Assembly (NCBI GenBank): GCA_035541415.1
Contig: DATKNI010000030.1
Location: forward strand, 1-64,000
Source: JAKAGE01 sp035541415
GTDB lineage: Bacteria; Patescibacteriota; Minisyncoccia; UBA6257; 2-01-FULL-56-20
DNA: 64,000 bases
Direction: 5' to 3'
Positions 50,138 through 58,026 of the stretch are shown piece after piece. The position numbers were made by a program, and so were the translations under genes. The first letter of the stretch is position 1. Each line of letters starts with the position of its first letter. A model generated the notes under the pieces. It was given only the letters and a program-made list of their open reading frames with translations. It did not search any database and was not told the origin of the DNA.

Positions 50138-51338
50138 ATTTTCTTACCGGGAAAACGAGATACCAGACTTTTGCCGCAACGTTGCGCGCGGGACCGGTGA
50201 GCGGGAAATGATGGATGTCGATGAAGGGCAGGCTGTTGCATTCGATGACGCCGCACCGCTGTTTGCGCCACGAGACCGCCATGTCGTTCATGATGAAGTC
50301 CACGCCGAAGAGCGGGTCATCAACATACCGCGCGATTTTCAAAAAAAGTTCGCAGTTGTCGGGATGGATGGCTTCGATTTCCGTCGTTGACGCGCCGAAC
50401 GCGCGGCTCACTTTTGGATGAAGGATGACCATGCGGTCTTTTGCGGGAACGCTCGTGAGCGAAAGATTCTGGCTCGCGAGCACGAGGGGATCAATCGAGA
50501 GTTCATGGAACACCGGCCCGCGACGCAATGGATTTTTATTTTCACGATCAATCAGTTCTTGCACGCTGTGCGTGCCGTCGCCTGTGACGTGCGGCGGTTC
50601 GCGGCGCATGACGCCGGCGATTTCGCCGCCAACGAGCGTGATGCGGAACACGAATCCCGGCAATTCTTCCTCGACGGCAACCGAAGGCGAAATTTCTTTT
50701 GCTTTTGCAAATGCATTCCGCACGGCTTCTTCCGTCGTGAGATGCAAATACGTGTGGCGGCTCCGCGATCCGAGCGCGGGTTTTATGATGACGGCGTCTG
50801 CGCGCCGTGCCGTTACGATTGAGCGGAAGACTGCTTCGGCTTGCGCAACGTTCGTCACGGATTTGCCAAGCGGCACCGGGATGTCCTGGGCGGCAAAGCG
50901 TTCAAGGATGATGCCTTTGTCGTCCATCCAATCCTGCGCGGTATCGTTCGCGAGGCGCGGCCGGGGAAGGCCGTCGAAGACGCGCGTATCGCCCTCATAG
51001 CTTGCAAAATAGATGTTCCGGGCGAGTCCGAACGGACGGAACTCCCGCATCGCGATGCCGCGGCGCTCGGCTTCCTCCCAGATGACGCGCGTGCGATCCG
51101 TGGTTTGGGCGTCGGGATGGCGCACGATGGTGCCGAGGCGGAGGCGTGCGGCAAGGCCGAAAAGCGGAGGGGCAATGCGGCCGGGTTTGAGCGCTGCGAC
51201 GGCGGGGCGCACGACGTTCCAGACGATCTCGGCGGGTTTTGAGATGTAACCAAAAAAAGCGTCCGCGCGGACGTTCCAGCGCTCGATGGCGTGCGACACG
51301 GTTGCCGGACCGCAGTCGGGGCAGGCCGTTTGTTCCAT
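50136..51338 (-). CDS. ATP-grasp domain enzyme with N-terminal Cys pair
   Basis: A 400-residue protein of the ATP-grasp superfamily, carboxylate-amine or -thiol ligases. The ATP-grasp core shows DDKGIILERFAAQDIPVPLG, VIIKPALGSRSRHTYLHL, VEEELPGFVFRITLVGGEIAGVM and the Mg-binding end CGVIECNSLPFIDIHHFP, similar to the cyanophycin synthetase-like group. Residues 6-9 are CPDC, a possible half metal site. It is the last gene of the minus-strand run with the flavin module, 32 nt after the RnfD-FNR gene; a functional link is unproven. Confidence 0.78.
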   Translation of the reverse strand: MEQTACPDCGPATVSHAIERWNVRADAFFGYISKPAEIVWNVVRPAVAALKPGRIAPPLFGLAARLRLGTIVRHPDAQTTDRTRVIWEEAERRGIAMREFRPFGLARNIYFASYEGDTRVFDGLPRPRLANDTAQDWMDDKGIILERFAAQDIPVPLGKSVTNVAQAEAVFRSIVTARRADAVIIKPALGSRSRHTYLHLTTEEAVRNAFAKAKEISPSVAVEEELPGFVFRITLVGGEIAGVMRREPPHVTGDGTHSVQELIDRENKNPLRRGPVFHELSIDPLVLASQNLSLTSVPAKDRMVILHPKVSRAFGASTTEIEAIHPDNCELFLKIARYVDDPLFGVDFIMNDMAVSWRKQRCGVIECNSLPFIDIHHFPLTGPARNVAAKVWYLVFPVRK

Positions 51339-51370
51339 GGCCTCATCATACTGCAGTTTTTTTAATCGTG

Positions 51371-52891
51371 CTATGCGAAACCCGGGAAGAAATCGGTTTT
51401 GATCTGCGTGCGAGGGACGCCGAGTTCGGCGAGCGTTTTCTTAAATTCGCTCACCATGCCGTGCGTGCCTGAAATGTAGAATGTGCGTTCGCGAAAATCG
51501 GGAGCGACGCTCTCGATGAGCTTCATGTCGATGCGGCCGATGCGGCCGTTGTGGCTCGGAGCTTTCGCCGCGGGATCGGTAATGGCGTAGACCGTGCGAA
51601 GCCCCCATTTTTTTTCGGCTTCATCAAAAATGTCCCGATATGCGATTTCGTTTTCATTGCGGTTCGAATAGAAGAGGATCGCGTCGCGCCGTTCGTTCAT
51701 ATCGGAAATATATTTCGCCATGCTGCGGAACGGCGTGATGCCGATGCCGCCCGCGATGAAGATCAATTTCTTTTTGGGATCGTTCGGGAGCGTGAAATCG
51801 CCGGCGAGCTGTCCCGCAACGATGGTTTCGCCGGGTTTGAGGTTCATGAGCGCGAACTTGAATGTACTCGAGTTTTCATAGAACTTCACGCCCAGGTGAA
51901 CTTCCGGTTCGGTGGGAGACGAAGCAATCGTAAAATAACGGCGATTGCCGCGGGTGTCTGCTTTCTGGTGCGCGAGCGTCCACTCAAGATATTGGCCGGG
52001 ACGATGGTTGATTTTTGCATCAGGCGCAAACTGGAAGTCGTCCATATCTTTTCCAACTTCGTGCTTGCCTTTCATGGTGAGCATGAACTTGCGCTTGGGA
52101 CTTACGACATAGGAGAAGACGTTGCCCGTGACGAGCGCGAGTTCCGGAATGGAATAGACGGCGCCCACATGGACATATGGAGAATAGAGGAGGCCGACGA
52201 TTACGCCGTAGATGACGCGGAGCGTGCGGGTCGGCGGCGTTGTTAAGGGTTCCGTGAGCATGATCGTGCCGAAGAAGAAGATTGGCGTGTGGAGGACGAT
52301 GCGCTGGATCGTGCCCCAGGGATCGAATATCGGGGCGAGCGCGATGCAGCTCACGATTGCGGCGGCGAAGAATGAAAGGAAGAGGTCGAAGCGCTGGAGC
52401 TTGCGAACGATGAGGAGGCCGCCCACGATGACGAATGCCATCATAGGGAGATTGCCGCCGACCCACCAGCTTGCATACTGATTGAGCGCGAAACCGGTGA
52501 TGACGACGGCGAGCGCTGCAGGATTAAAGACGTGTTTCTTGCCGATAGCGATGATGTATTTCGAGGCCATCGCGATGAGGGCGGCGGCGAGGAGAAGTTC
52601 GATGTTCTGCAGCGCCCACGTTCCGGGCGTAATAATGAGCGCAAGAATGAGTCCCGTGAGATACGCCGATTCAACGCTCGGCTGGGCGCCCCATACTTTT
52701 GCAAAAATGATGTTAATAATCCAGCAGGATCCCAAAAGGAAAAATGCCGTGAAGAGAATCGCGACGGGGCTGTAGGGGAGGATGCCGAGAGCTCCGAGAA
52801 TGGCGGCGATCACAACATACGCCTCAAGAATATAGAGGAGAAGGCGGTACATCGTTATCTTGTTGAGCAGGCGATCAATGAGTGCGATCAT
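51371..52891 (-). CDS. Fused RnfD/NqrB-like membrane domain and ferredoxin-NADP reductase-like domain
   Basis: A 506-residue transmembrane flavoprotein. The first ~265 residues are RnfD/NqrB-like with about nine helices (TGLILALIITPG, NPAALAVVITGF, IMLTEPLTTPPTRTLR, where a Thr may carry covalent FMN). The last ~240 residues are an FNR-like oxidoreductase: FAD-binding RRYFTIASSPTE, NAD(P)-binding IFIAGGIGITPFRSM and the end FYISGTHGMVSEFKKTL. It could take electrons from cytosolic NAD(P)H and move them through the membrane to the FMN-binding partner encoded upstream. ApbE, which attaches FMN to such proteins, is encoded 12 nt upstream. Confidence 0.88.
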   Translation of the reverse strand: MIALIDRLLNKITMYRLLLYILEAYVVIAAILGALGILPYSPVAILFTAFFLLGSCWIINIIFAKVWGAQPSVESAYLTGLILALIITPGTWALQNIELLLAAALIAMASKYIIAIGKKHVFNPAALAVVITGFALNQYASWWVGGNLPMMAFVIVGGLLIVRKLQRFDLFLSFFAAAIVSCIALAPIFDPWGTIQRIVLHTPIFFFGTIMLTEPLTTPPTRTLRVIYGVIVGLLYSPYVHVGAVYSIPELALVTGNVFSYVVSPKRKFMLTMKGKHEVGKDMDDFQFAPDAKINHRPGQYLEWTLAHQKADTRGNRRYFTIASSPTEPEVHLGVKFYENSSTFKFALMNLKPGETIVAGQLAGDFTLPNDPKKKLIFIAGGIGITPFRSMAKYISDMNERRDAILFYSNRNENEIAYRDIFDEAEKKWGLRTVYAITDPAAKAPSHNGRIGRIDMKLIESVAPDFRERTFYISGTHGMVSEFKKTLAELGVPRTQIKTDFFPGFA

Positions 52892-52903
52892 AGTGCCGTT
52901 TGT

Positions 52904-53653
52904 TTAATCGGGTCGGGCGACATACGTCTCGAAGCCGGATGTCATGGTTGCTGTCTTATTATTATCTATCATATATCCTTCGAGTCCAGGAATGTTTTCG
53001 ATGAAATGTATGGCGGCTTTGCCCATGGCAAATGCCGCCGTTGCGAACCGGTCAGCCTCGTAGATGTTCGGGCCGATGACGGTGAGGCTCACGATCTCGT
53101 CGATCGGTTTGCCGTCGCGCGGATTATAAATATGGAGGCCGCGGATGTACGTGCCCGAGGTGGCGACGCCTTCGGTTTTAACGCGCATGACTTTGACGTT
53201 CTCCGCTTCATTCCACGGATTTTTGATTCCCACGGTCCACAATTTCCCTTCGGCATTCATGCCGTGTGGCTGAATATCGCCTCCGGCATCAACATAAAAA
53301 TTCTTGAAGCCGTTCTTAAGGATGAGCTGTGCGGCATTCCAAATGGCCCAGCCCTTCACGAGGCCCGAAGGATCATACGTTCCGTTCGGCGTTTTGATAT
53401 CAAAGTATCCGTTTGTCTCGCGCTTTGTTTCCTCGGAAAGCATGAAGACCAGTCTCATTTCCTCGCTCCAATCTTTTTCCGCGAGGCGCCCTTCGTTGAT
53501 TGCCGTGATCTCACTCGTCTTTTTATAGGTGCTGAATTTTTCGTCGATATATTTGAAGTAGCCATATATTTCTTCGAATATGGCTTCGTCTGCGTGCGGG
53601 TCGACAATCTCAACCGCTATGGGCATTCCCATGAGAACGCGAATCTGCTTCAT
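52904..53653 (-). CDS. apbE: FAD:protein FMN transferase (ApbE) without signal peptide
   Basis: A 249-residue flavin transferase that attaches FMN through a phosphoester bond to Thr in target proteins. Motifs: MGMPIAVEIV, DPSGLVKGWAIWNAA, FYVDAGGDIQPHG, VATSGTYIRGLHIYNP and the metal-site region ADRFATAAFAMG. Most ApbE proteins are exported; this one starts MKQIRVLMGMPI with no signal or lipobox, and a TATAAT box 11 nt before the ATG argues against a missed upstream start. It lies between the FMN-binding target and the RnfD-FNR fusion. Confidence 0.93.
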   Translation of the reverse strand: MKQIRVLMGMPIAVEIVDPHADEAIFEEIYGYFKYIDEKFSTYKKTSEITAINEGRLAEKDWSEEMRLVFMLSEETKRETNGYFDIKTPNGTYDPSGLVKGWAIWNAAQLILKNGFKNFYVDAGGDIQPHGMNAEGKLWTVGIKNPWNEAENVKVMRVKTEGVATSGTYIRGLHIYNPRDGKPIDEIVSLTVIGPNIYEADRFATAAFAMGKAAIHFIENIPGLEGYMIDNNKTATMTSGFETYVARPD

Positions 53654-53689
53654 ATCGTTGCGGAATTATATGCGGGAGGCCGGCCGATG

Positions 53690-54232
53690 TTAGCTTTTGG
53701 CCTGCGAGAGCGCTGATGCGAGCGATTGTTGGAATGCCTGGCTGGTTTGCGTTGCGCCGGAAACGATGTCTACGGTGGCGCTCTGCGAAGCAATAGCTTC
53801 CTTTTTGAGCTGGGGGATTGCCATGCTGCTTACTTCGCTCGTATGCCCCGGTTCGTTAGGGTATTTGAGGAATTTTACATCCGTGAGCTTGCCGCCGCTC
53901 ACGACCGCCGCCACTTGGACCGTGCCATAAAATGCGTCAGCTGCGCTGCCCGTGTAGGTGCCGTTCCGATATTGGCCCGTTGAGCCTGTTCCGCCCGTTG
54001 AGCCTGTTCCGCCGGTCGAGGTTGTTACGGTTGAGCCAGTAGTTGTTCCGTTCCCATTCCCGGTTCCTCCGGCTGTCGTTGTCTGGTTGGAGCCGGTGCT
54101 GGTGCTGTCCGTCCCGCCATTATTGGCGGCGACTTGCGAGTTTGAATCGCCATTTTGCCCGTTAAAAATAATATAGCCGGCGATAAGCACGACTACGGCA
54201 ATCCCGAGAATATATTTCCAGGCGTTTTTCAT
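53690..54232 (-). CDS. Membrane-anchored FMN-binding domain protein (flavinylation target)
   Basis: A 180-residue protein: one transmembrane helix (residues 7-23), a Thr/Ser/Gly/Asn low-complexity linker (about 25-86) and an FMN_bind domain (about 88-178). The flavinylation motif DIVSGAT is at 155-161, with Thr161 the expected FMN attachment site. The stalk places the flavin outside the membrane. The start is set by the helix; upstream in-frame codons overlap the divergent M13 peptidase gene. It heads the operon with apbE and the RnfD-FNR fusion. Confidence 0.88.
   Translation of the reverse strand: MKNAWKYILGIAVVVLIAGYIIFNGQNGDSNSQVAANNGGTDSTSTGSNQTTTAGGTGNGNGTTTGSTVTTSTGGTGSTGGTGSTGQYRNGTYTGSAADAFYGTVQVAAVVSGGKLTDVKFLKYPNEPGHTSEVSSMAIPQLKKEAIASQSATVDIVSGATQTSQAFQQSLASALSQAKS
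53976..54022 (-). repeat. 18-nt tandem repeat in the linker of the FMN-binding protein
   Basis: Units resembling CCGTTGAGCCTGTTCCGC occur about 2.5 times and encode Gly-Thr-Gly-Ser-Thr-Gly repeats of the stalk. Stalk length may vary by slippage. Confidence 0.65.
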
Positions 54233-54313
54233 GCTTGTATTCCTATTTATACGTTTTACGATGGCGTTTTGGTTCGTAAGCAGTATATCATAATATCCGC
54301 TATAATAAGAGCC

Positions 54314-56272
54314 ATGTTGACCGAAAAACCCATCAACCCCGACGATCTCGACCATGCCGTACGTCCGGGTGACGATTTCTTTGGTTACGTAAACAATATC
54401 TGGATCCGCAAAAACCCGATTCCGGCAAATGAGGCCCGCTGGGGGACTTTTTATGTTTTGCGGTACGAGGTTGAGGAGCAGATCAAAAAAATTTTTGAAG
54501 GACTGGTCGCCACGCCCGCCGGGAAGCTCGACGACTCCGGGAAAAAAGTGAAATATTTTTATGAAAGCGGCATGGATGTCGATCATGTGAACGCGGAAGG
54601 CGATGCGCCGCTCGCGCCGCTCCTCGATGCCGTGAACGGCATTCACGACGTGAACGACCTCGTGCGGACGATCGGCTTTTTGCATCGCCGCGGAATCGGC
54701 GTTTTTTGGGCGCCGAGTCCCGAACCGGACGCAAAATCAAGCGACCGGACGGCGCTCTATTTTTCCCAGGCAGGGCTCAGCTTGCCCGACCGCGATTATT
54801 ATGTGAATGCCGACGAGAAGAGCGTTGCGATCCGGAAACGGTACGCGGACTACGCCGCCCTCATGCTCGCACATTCTTCGATAGCAGCCGATGCCCAGCA
54901 GTTTTCAAAAATAAATGATATCGAAAAGACGCTCGCGAAACATTCGATGACGCGCGTTGAACTTCGTGATTTCGAAAAGCAATATAACAAAATGTCGTGG
55001 GAAGAGCTTTCGAAACGCGCTCCGCACATTGACTGGAACATCTATTGCGAGGCGATTGCCATTCGCAAGCCGGAGTTTGTGATCGTGTGCCAGCCGGAGT
55101 TTATGGCGGCGGTGAGCGAGCTATTCCAATCTGTTCCGCTCGAATCGCTCAAAGCTTACCTGCGATGGCAGGTGCTCAATGCGATGTCGAATTTCTTAAG
55201 CGAAGATTTTGCCCACCGCTCGTTCGAGTTTTACGGCAAGACGTTCGGCGGCGCCACGGAGATCAAGCCGCGGTGGCGCCGCGTTTTGAATGTGGTGAAC
55301 GGCATGCTCGATCAGGCCGTCGCCAAACTTTATGTCGAGCGCCATTTCAGCGCGGCGGCAAAGACGAGAGTCAATCAGCTCGTCGACCATTTGACGGAAG
55401 CGTATCGTGCCCGCATCAAGCGCCTCGATTGGATGAGCGACGCCACAAAAGAGAAGGCGCTTACCAAGCTGAACGCGATCAGCCGCAAGCTCGGCTATCC
55501 TGACGTGTGGCGCGATATCTCGGCGCTCACGATTGTTCCCGGCGCATATCTCGAGAACCGCCTGAACGCGCATATTTTTGAATTCGACCGGCAGATGAAA
55601 AAAATCGGCAAGCCCGTGGACCGTTCCGAGTGGCTCATCTCGCCGCAAACGGTAAACGCGTTCTATCTTGGGCTTCAAAATGAAATCGATTTTCCGGCAG
55701 CGATTCTCCAGCCGCCGTTCTTTTATCCCGACGGCGATGACGCCGTGAACTTTGGCGGCATCGGCATGGCAATCGGCCACGAGCTTACTCACGGGTTCGA
55801 CGATGAGGGCTCGCGCTTCGATGCCAACGGGAATCTCACGAATTGGTGGACCGAAGACGACCGCGCGCGATTCGACAAGCTCACGGCGCGCCTCGCCGCG
55901 CAATTCGATGCCTACGAACTTCTGCCGGGCCTTCGCGTGAACGGCAAGCTCACGCTTGGTGAAAATATTGCCGACCTCGGCGGATTGCTGATCGCCTACG
56001 ACGGGCTCACTTTGGCGCTCAAGGAAAATCCCGTGGGCGCTATTGACGGCTTTACGCCCTTTGAGCGGTTTTTCATCAGTTATGCCATCACCGAACGCTC
56101 CGTAGCGCGTGAGGAAGCCTTGCGGACGCAGGTCCAAACGGATCCGCATACGCCCGCGCCGTATCGCGTGAACGGCCCGCTTCCCAACATGGATGAATTT
56201 TATGAGGCATTTGACTGCAAACCGGGCGATGCGCTCTGGCGGGATCCAAAGGACCGGGTGAAGATCTGGTGA
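54314..56272 (+). CDS. M13 family metallopeptidase (neprilysin/PepO-like)
   Basis: A 652-residue zinc endopeptidase. Zinc motif HELTH (489-493) in IGHELTHGFDDEGSRFD, third ligand region LGENIADLGG near 550, and the substrate-binding VNAFY-type motif (TVNAFYLGLQNEIDFPAAIL) are all present; length equals bacterial PepO. There is no signal peptide, so it is probably cytosolic or released by other means. ATG 54314 follows TATAAT (54301-54306) by 7 nt, so the mRNA should be leaderless. Divergent from the flavin operon. Confidence 0.93.
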   Translation: MLTEKPINPDDLDHAVRPGDDFFGYVNNIWIRKNPIPANEARWGTFYVLRYEVEEQIKKIFEGLVATPAGKLDDSGKKVKYFYESGMDVDHVNAEGDAPLAPLLDAVNGIHDVNDLVRTIGFLHRRGIGVFWAPSPEPDAKSSDRTALYFSQAGLSLPDRDYYVNADEKSVAIRKRYADYAALMLAHSSIAADAQQFSKINDIEKTLAKHSMTRVELRDFEKQYNKMSWEELSKRAPHIDWNIYCEAIAIRKPEFVIVCQPEFMAAVSELFQSVPLESLKAYLRWQVLNAMSNFLSEDFAHRSFEFYGKTFGGATEIKPRWRRVLNVVNGMLDQAVAKLYVERHFSAAAKTRVNQLVDHLTEAYRARIKRLDWMSDATKEKALTKLNAISRKLGYPDVWRDISALTIVPGAYLENRLNAHIFEFDRQMKKIGKPVDRSEWLISPQTVNAFYLGLQNEIDFPAAILQPPFFYPDGDDAVNFGGIGMAIGHELTHGFDDEGSRFDANGNLTNWWTEDDRARFDKLTARLAAQFDAYELLPGLRVNGKLTLGENIADLGGLLIAYDGLTLALKENPVGAIDGFTPFERFFISYAITERSVAREEALRTQVQTDPHTPAPYRVNGPLPNMDEFYEAFDCKPGDALWRDPKDRVKIW

Positions 56273-56360
56273 TCGCGCCCGCATTCCGGCTTTTATTTTA
56301 GATAAATTTAATCTGCGGCGTGGAGAATGAGAAGGTCGAATAAATAAAAAATTCACGCTT

Positions 56361-57497
56361 ATGAAAAAATATTGCGCCGCGCTTGCGGCAGCCGTGGTTT
56401 TGGTTGTGCCGGGGTTTCCCGTCGGTCAAATGCAAATCGCTTCCGTCGAGGCGAGCTATCACTTTGCGAATTATCTGGGCGCTCCGCCGATCCATATTTT
56501 CCGATCGGCGCAGAAATCGCCGAGCGGCCTCACGCCGCTTGAGATAAAGCATATTTATAATCTCCCGCTCACGGGAGGCGCAAGCAGTACGATTGCGCTT
56601 GTCGAGGCCTATTCCGCGCCAACGCTCGAAAGCGATCTGGGCGTCTTTGACGACACCTATTCGCTTGCGCCGTGCACCGTAAAGAATAAATGTCTTGAGA
56701 TCCACAGCATGGGGAGTGGCGTCGCCGCGAATGGCGGATGGGCGCTCGAAACAACGCTCGACGTGGAATGGGCGCATGCCATCGCCCCGCAAGCAAAAAT
56801 CCTGGTCGTACAGGCAAAAACGCAGAGCGGCGCGAATCTGCTCGCTGCGCTCGATTATGCAGCGGCCCGAAGCGACGTCGATGCGATTTCGATAAGCTGG
56901 GGCGGTCCTGAGTTTCCGGAAGAAACATCGCTCGACGGGCATTTTTTGAGCGCTTCGGGCGCGGCATTTTTCGCGTCATCCGGTGACCACGGCGCCGGCA
57001 CGAGTTGGCCCGCGGCATCGCCGAACGTAGTTGCGGTCGGAGGAACCTCGCTTGAACTCTTGCCGAGCGGCTCGCTTGTTTCTGAATCGGCGTGGGCCGG
57101 AAGCGGGGGAGGAGTAAGCGCCTATGAGCCCGAGCCGGATTATCAGCGCGCGTACAATATTCCGAAAGCCAGCGGCCATCGCGCGATTCCGGATGTTGCA
57201 TACAACGCCAATCCGCGATCGGGATATGCGGTTTACAAATCGAACGGCGCCACAAAGAACGGCTGGTATGTCGTTGGCGGCACGTCGGCGGGGGCTCCTC
57301 AATGGGCGGCCATCTACGCGATCGGCCGTTCGGCAACGCTCCCGGTCATGTACGGAGATAAAGCTTCGTCGGGCACGCTGCAATATTTCCGGGACATTGC
57401 GAGCGGCGCAAATGGCACGTGTAAATATTATTGCGACGCGCGGAAACGATACGACTACGTAACCGGCTTAGGAACGCCGCTCACGGTTCATTTTTAA
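56361..57497 (+). CDS. S53 family serine-carboxyl peptidase (sedolisin/kumamolisin), short
   Basis: A 378-residue secreted peptidase with a signal peptide (1-22 or so). The catalytic set of S53 is visible: Glu130 and Asp134 in ALETTLDVEW, the oxyanion Asp209 in SSGDHGAG, and Ser309 in GGTSAGAPQW. The terminal calcium-site region includes YDYVTGLGTP. S53 enzymes act best at acid pH. Most are made with a large N-terminal propeptide (about 180 residues); here only about 40 residues lie between the signal and the catalytic domain, so folding or activation must differ. Confidence 0.9.
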   Translation: MKKYCAALAAAVVLVVPGFPVGQMQIASVEASYHFANYLGAPPIHIFRSAQKSPSGLTPLEIKHIYNLPLTGGASSTIALVEAYSAPTLESDLGVFDDTYSLAPCTVKNKCLEIHSMGSGVAANGGWALETTLDVEWAHAIAPQAKILVVQAKTQSGANLLAALDYAAARSDVDAISISWGGPEFPEETSLDGHFLSASGAAFFASSGDHGAGTSWPAASPNVVAVGGTSLELLPSGSLVSESAWAGSGGGVSAYEPEPDYQRAYNIPKASGHRAIPDVAYNANPRSGYAVYKSNGATKNGWYVVGGTSAGAPQWAAIYAIGRSATLPVMYGDKASSGTLQYFRDIASGANGTCKYYCDARKRYDYVTGLGTPLTVHF

Positions 57498-57535
57498 AGA
57501 TTAAATTTTTATTAAATGAATATTGCTTCACGATC

Positions 57536-57964
57536 ATGAAAACGTATGATGAGATTATGGAGATTTTGCGGAATGAGTTCAAGGAGGCCATCGAAGATCT
57601 CGCGCTCATGATTCAGCGGGAGTTTGTCGCTGTTCGTGAGGAGATGCACGCACAAACTGTGATGCTGCAGACGGAGATGAAAGAACAGGCCGCAGTATTG
57701 CGAGAAGAGATGAAAGAGCAAGCAGCAATGTTGCGCGCGGAGATGTATGGGCAAGTGGCAACGTTGCGCAAAGAGATGCACGATGAGGCCGTTGCTGTGA
57801 GGGGCGAGATGAAGGGTGGCCTTGATGCACTGCGCACCGAATTAAAGGGCGATATTCAGGAATTCCGGCAGGAAACCCAAGCGAATTTTGCCCTGATGAA
57901 CGGGATCTTGCGCAACCATGAATATCGGCTCGAAAGGGTCGAGAAAAAGCTCGATATTTCCTAG
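57536..57964 (+). CDS. Coiled-coil protein with eight 11-residue repeats
   Basis: A 142-residue all-helical protein. Residues 36-123 are eight successive 11-residue units, mostly starting Glu-Met (EMHAQTVMLQT, EMKEQAAVLRE, EMKEQAAMLRA, EMYGQVATLRK, EMHDEAVAVRG and so on). An 11-residue period gives a helix with a nearly straight hydrophobic stripe, as in right-handed coiled coils or membrane-surface helices. The C-terminus (LRNHEYRLERVEKKL) is a short normal coiled coil. No signal peptide. Function unknown. Confidence 0.75.
   Translation: MKTYDEIMEILRNEFKEAIEDLALMIQREFVAVREEMHAQTVMLQTEMKEQAAVLREEMKEQAAMLRAEMYGQVATLRKEMHDEAVAVRGEMKGGLDALRTELKGDIQEFRQETQANFALMNGILRNHEYRLERVEKKLDIS
57641..57904 (+). 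repeat. Eight 33-nt in-frame repeats
   Basis: The DNA encoding the 11-residue units is itself repetitive (GAGATG at the head of most units, 33 nt apart), indicating growth by tandem duplication. Confidence 0.75.
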
Positions 57965-58026
57965 CGTATAGGTCGTTCTGGGGATTGGAAATTTGACCGG
58001 TTTTCTGATACAATAAGAGGTATCTT

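Noticed and set aside
52532..53716. 394-codon plus-strand frame opposite apbE and the RnfD-FNR gene
   Set aside because: Shadow frame; it crosses two well-supported minus-strand genes and has no family features.
55196..56356. 386-codon minus-strand frame opposite the M13 peptidase
   Set aside because: Arg-rich antisense frame; the plus frame has HELTH and all M13 motifs.
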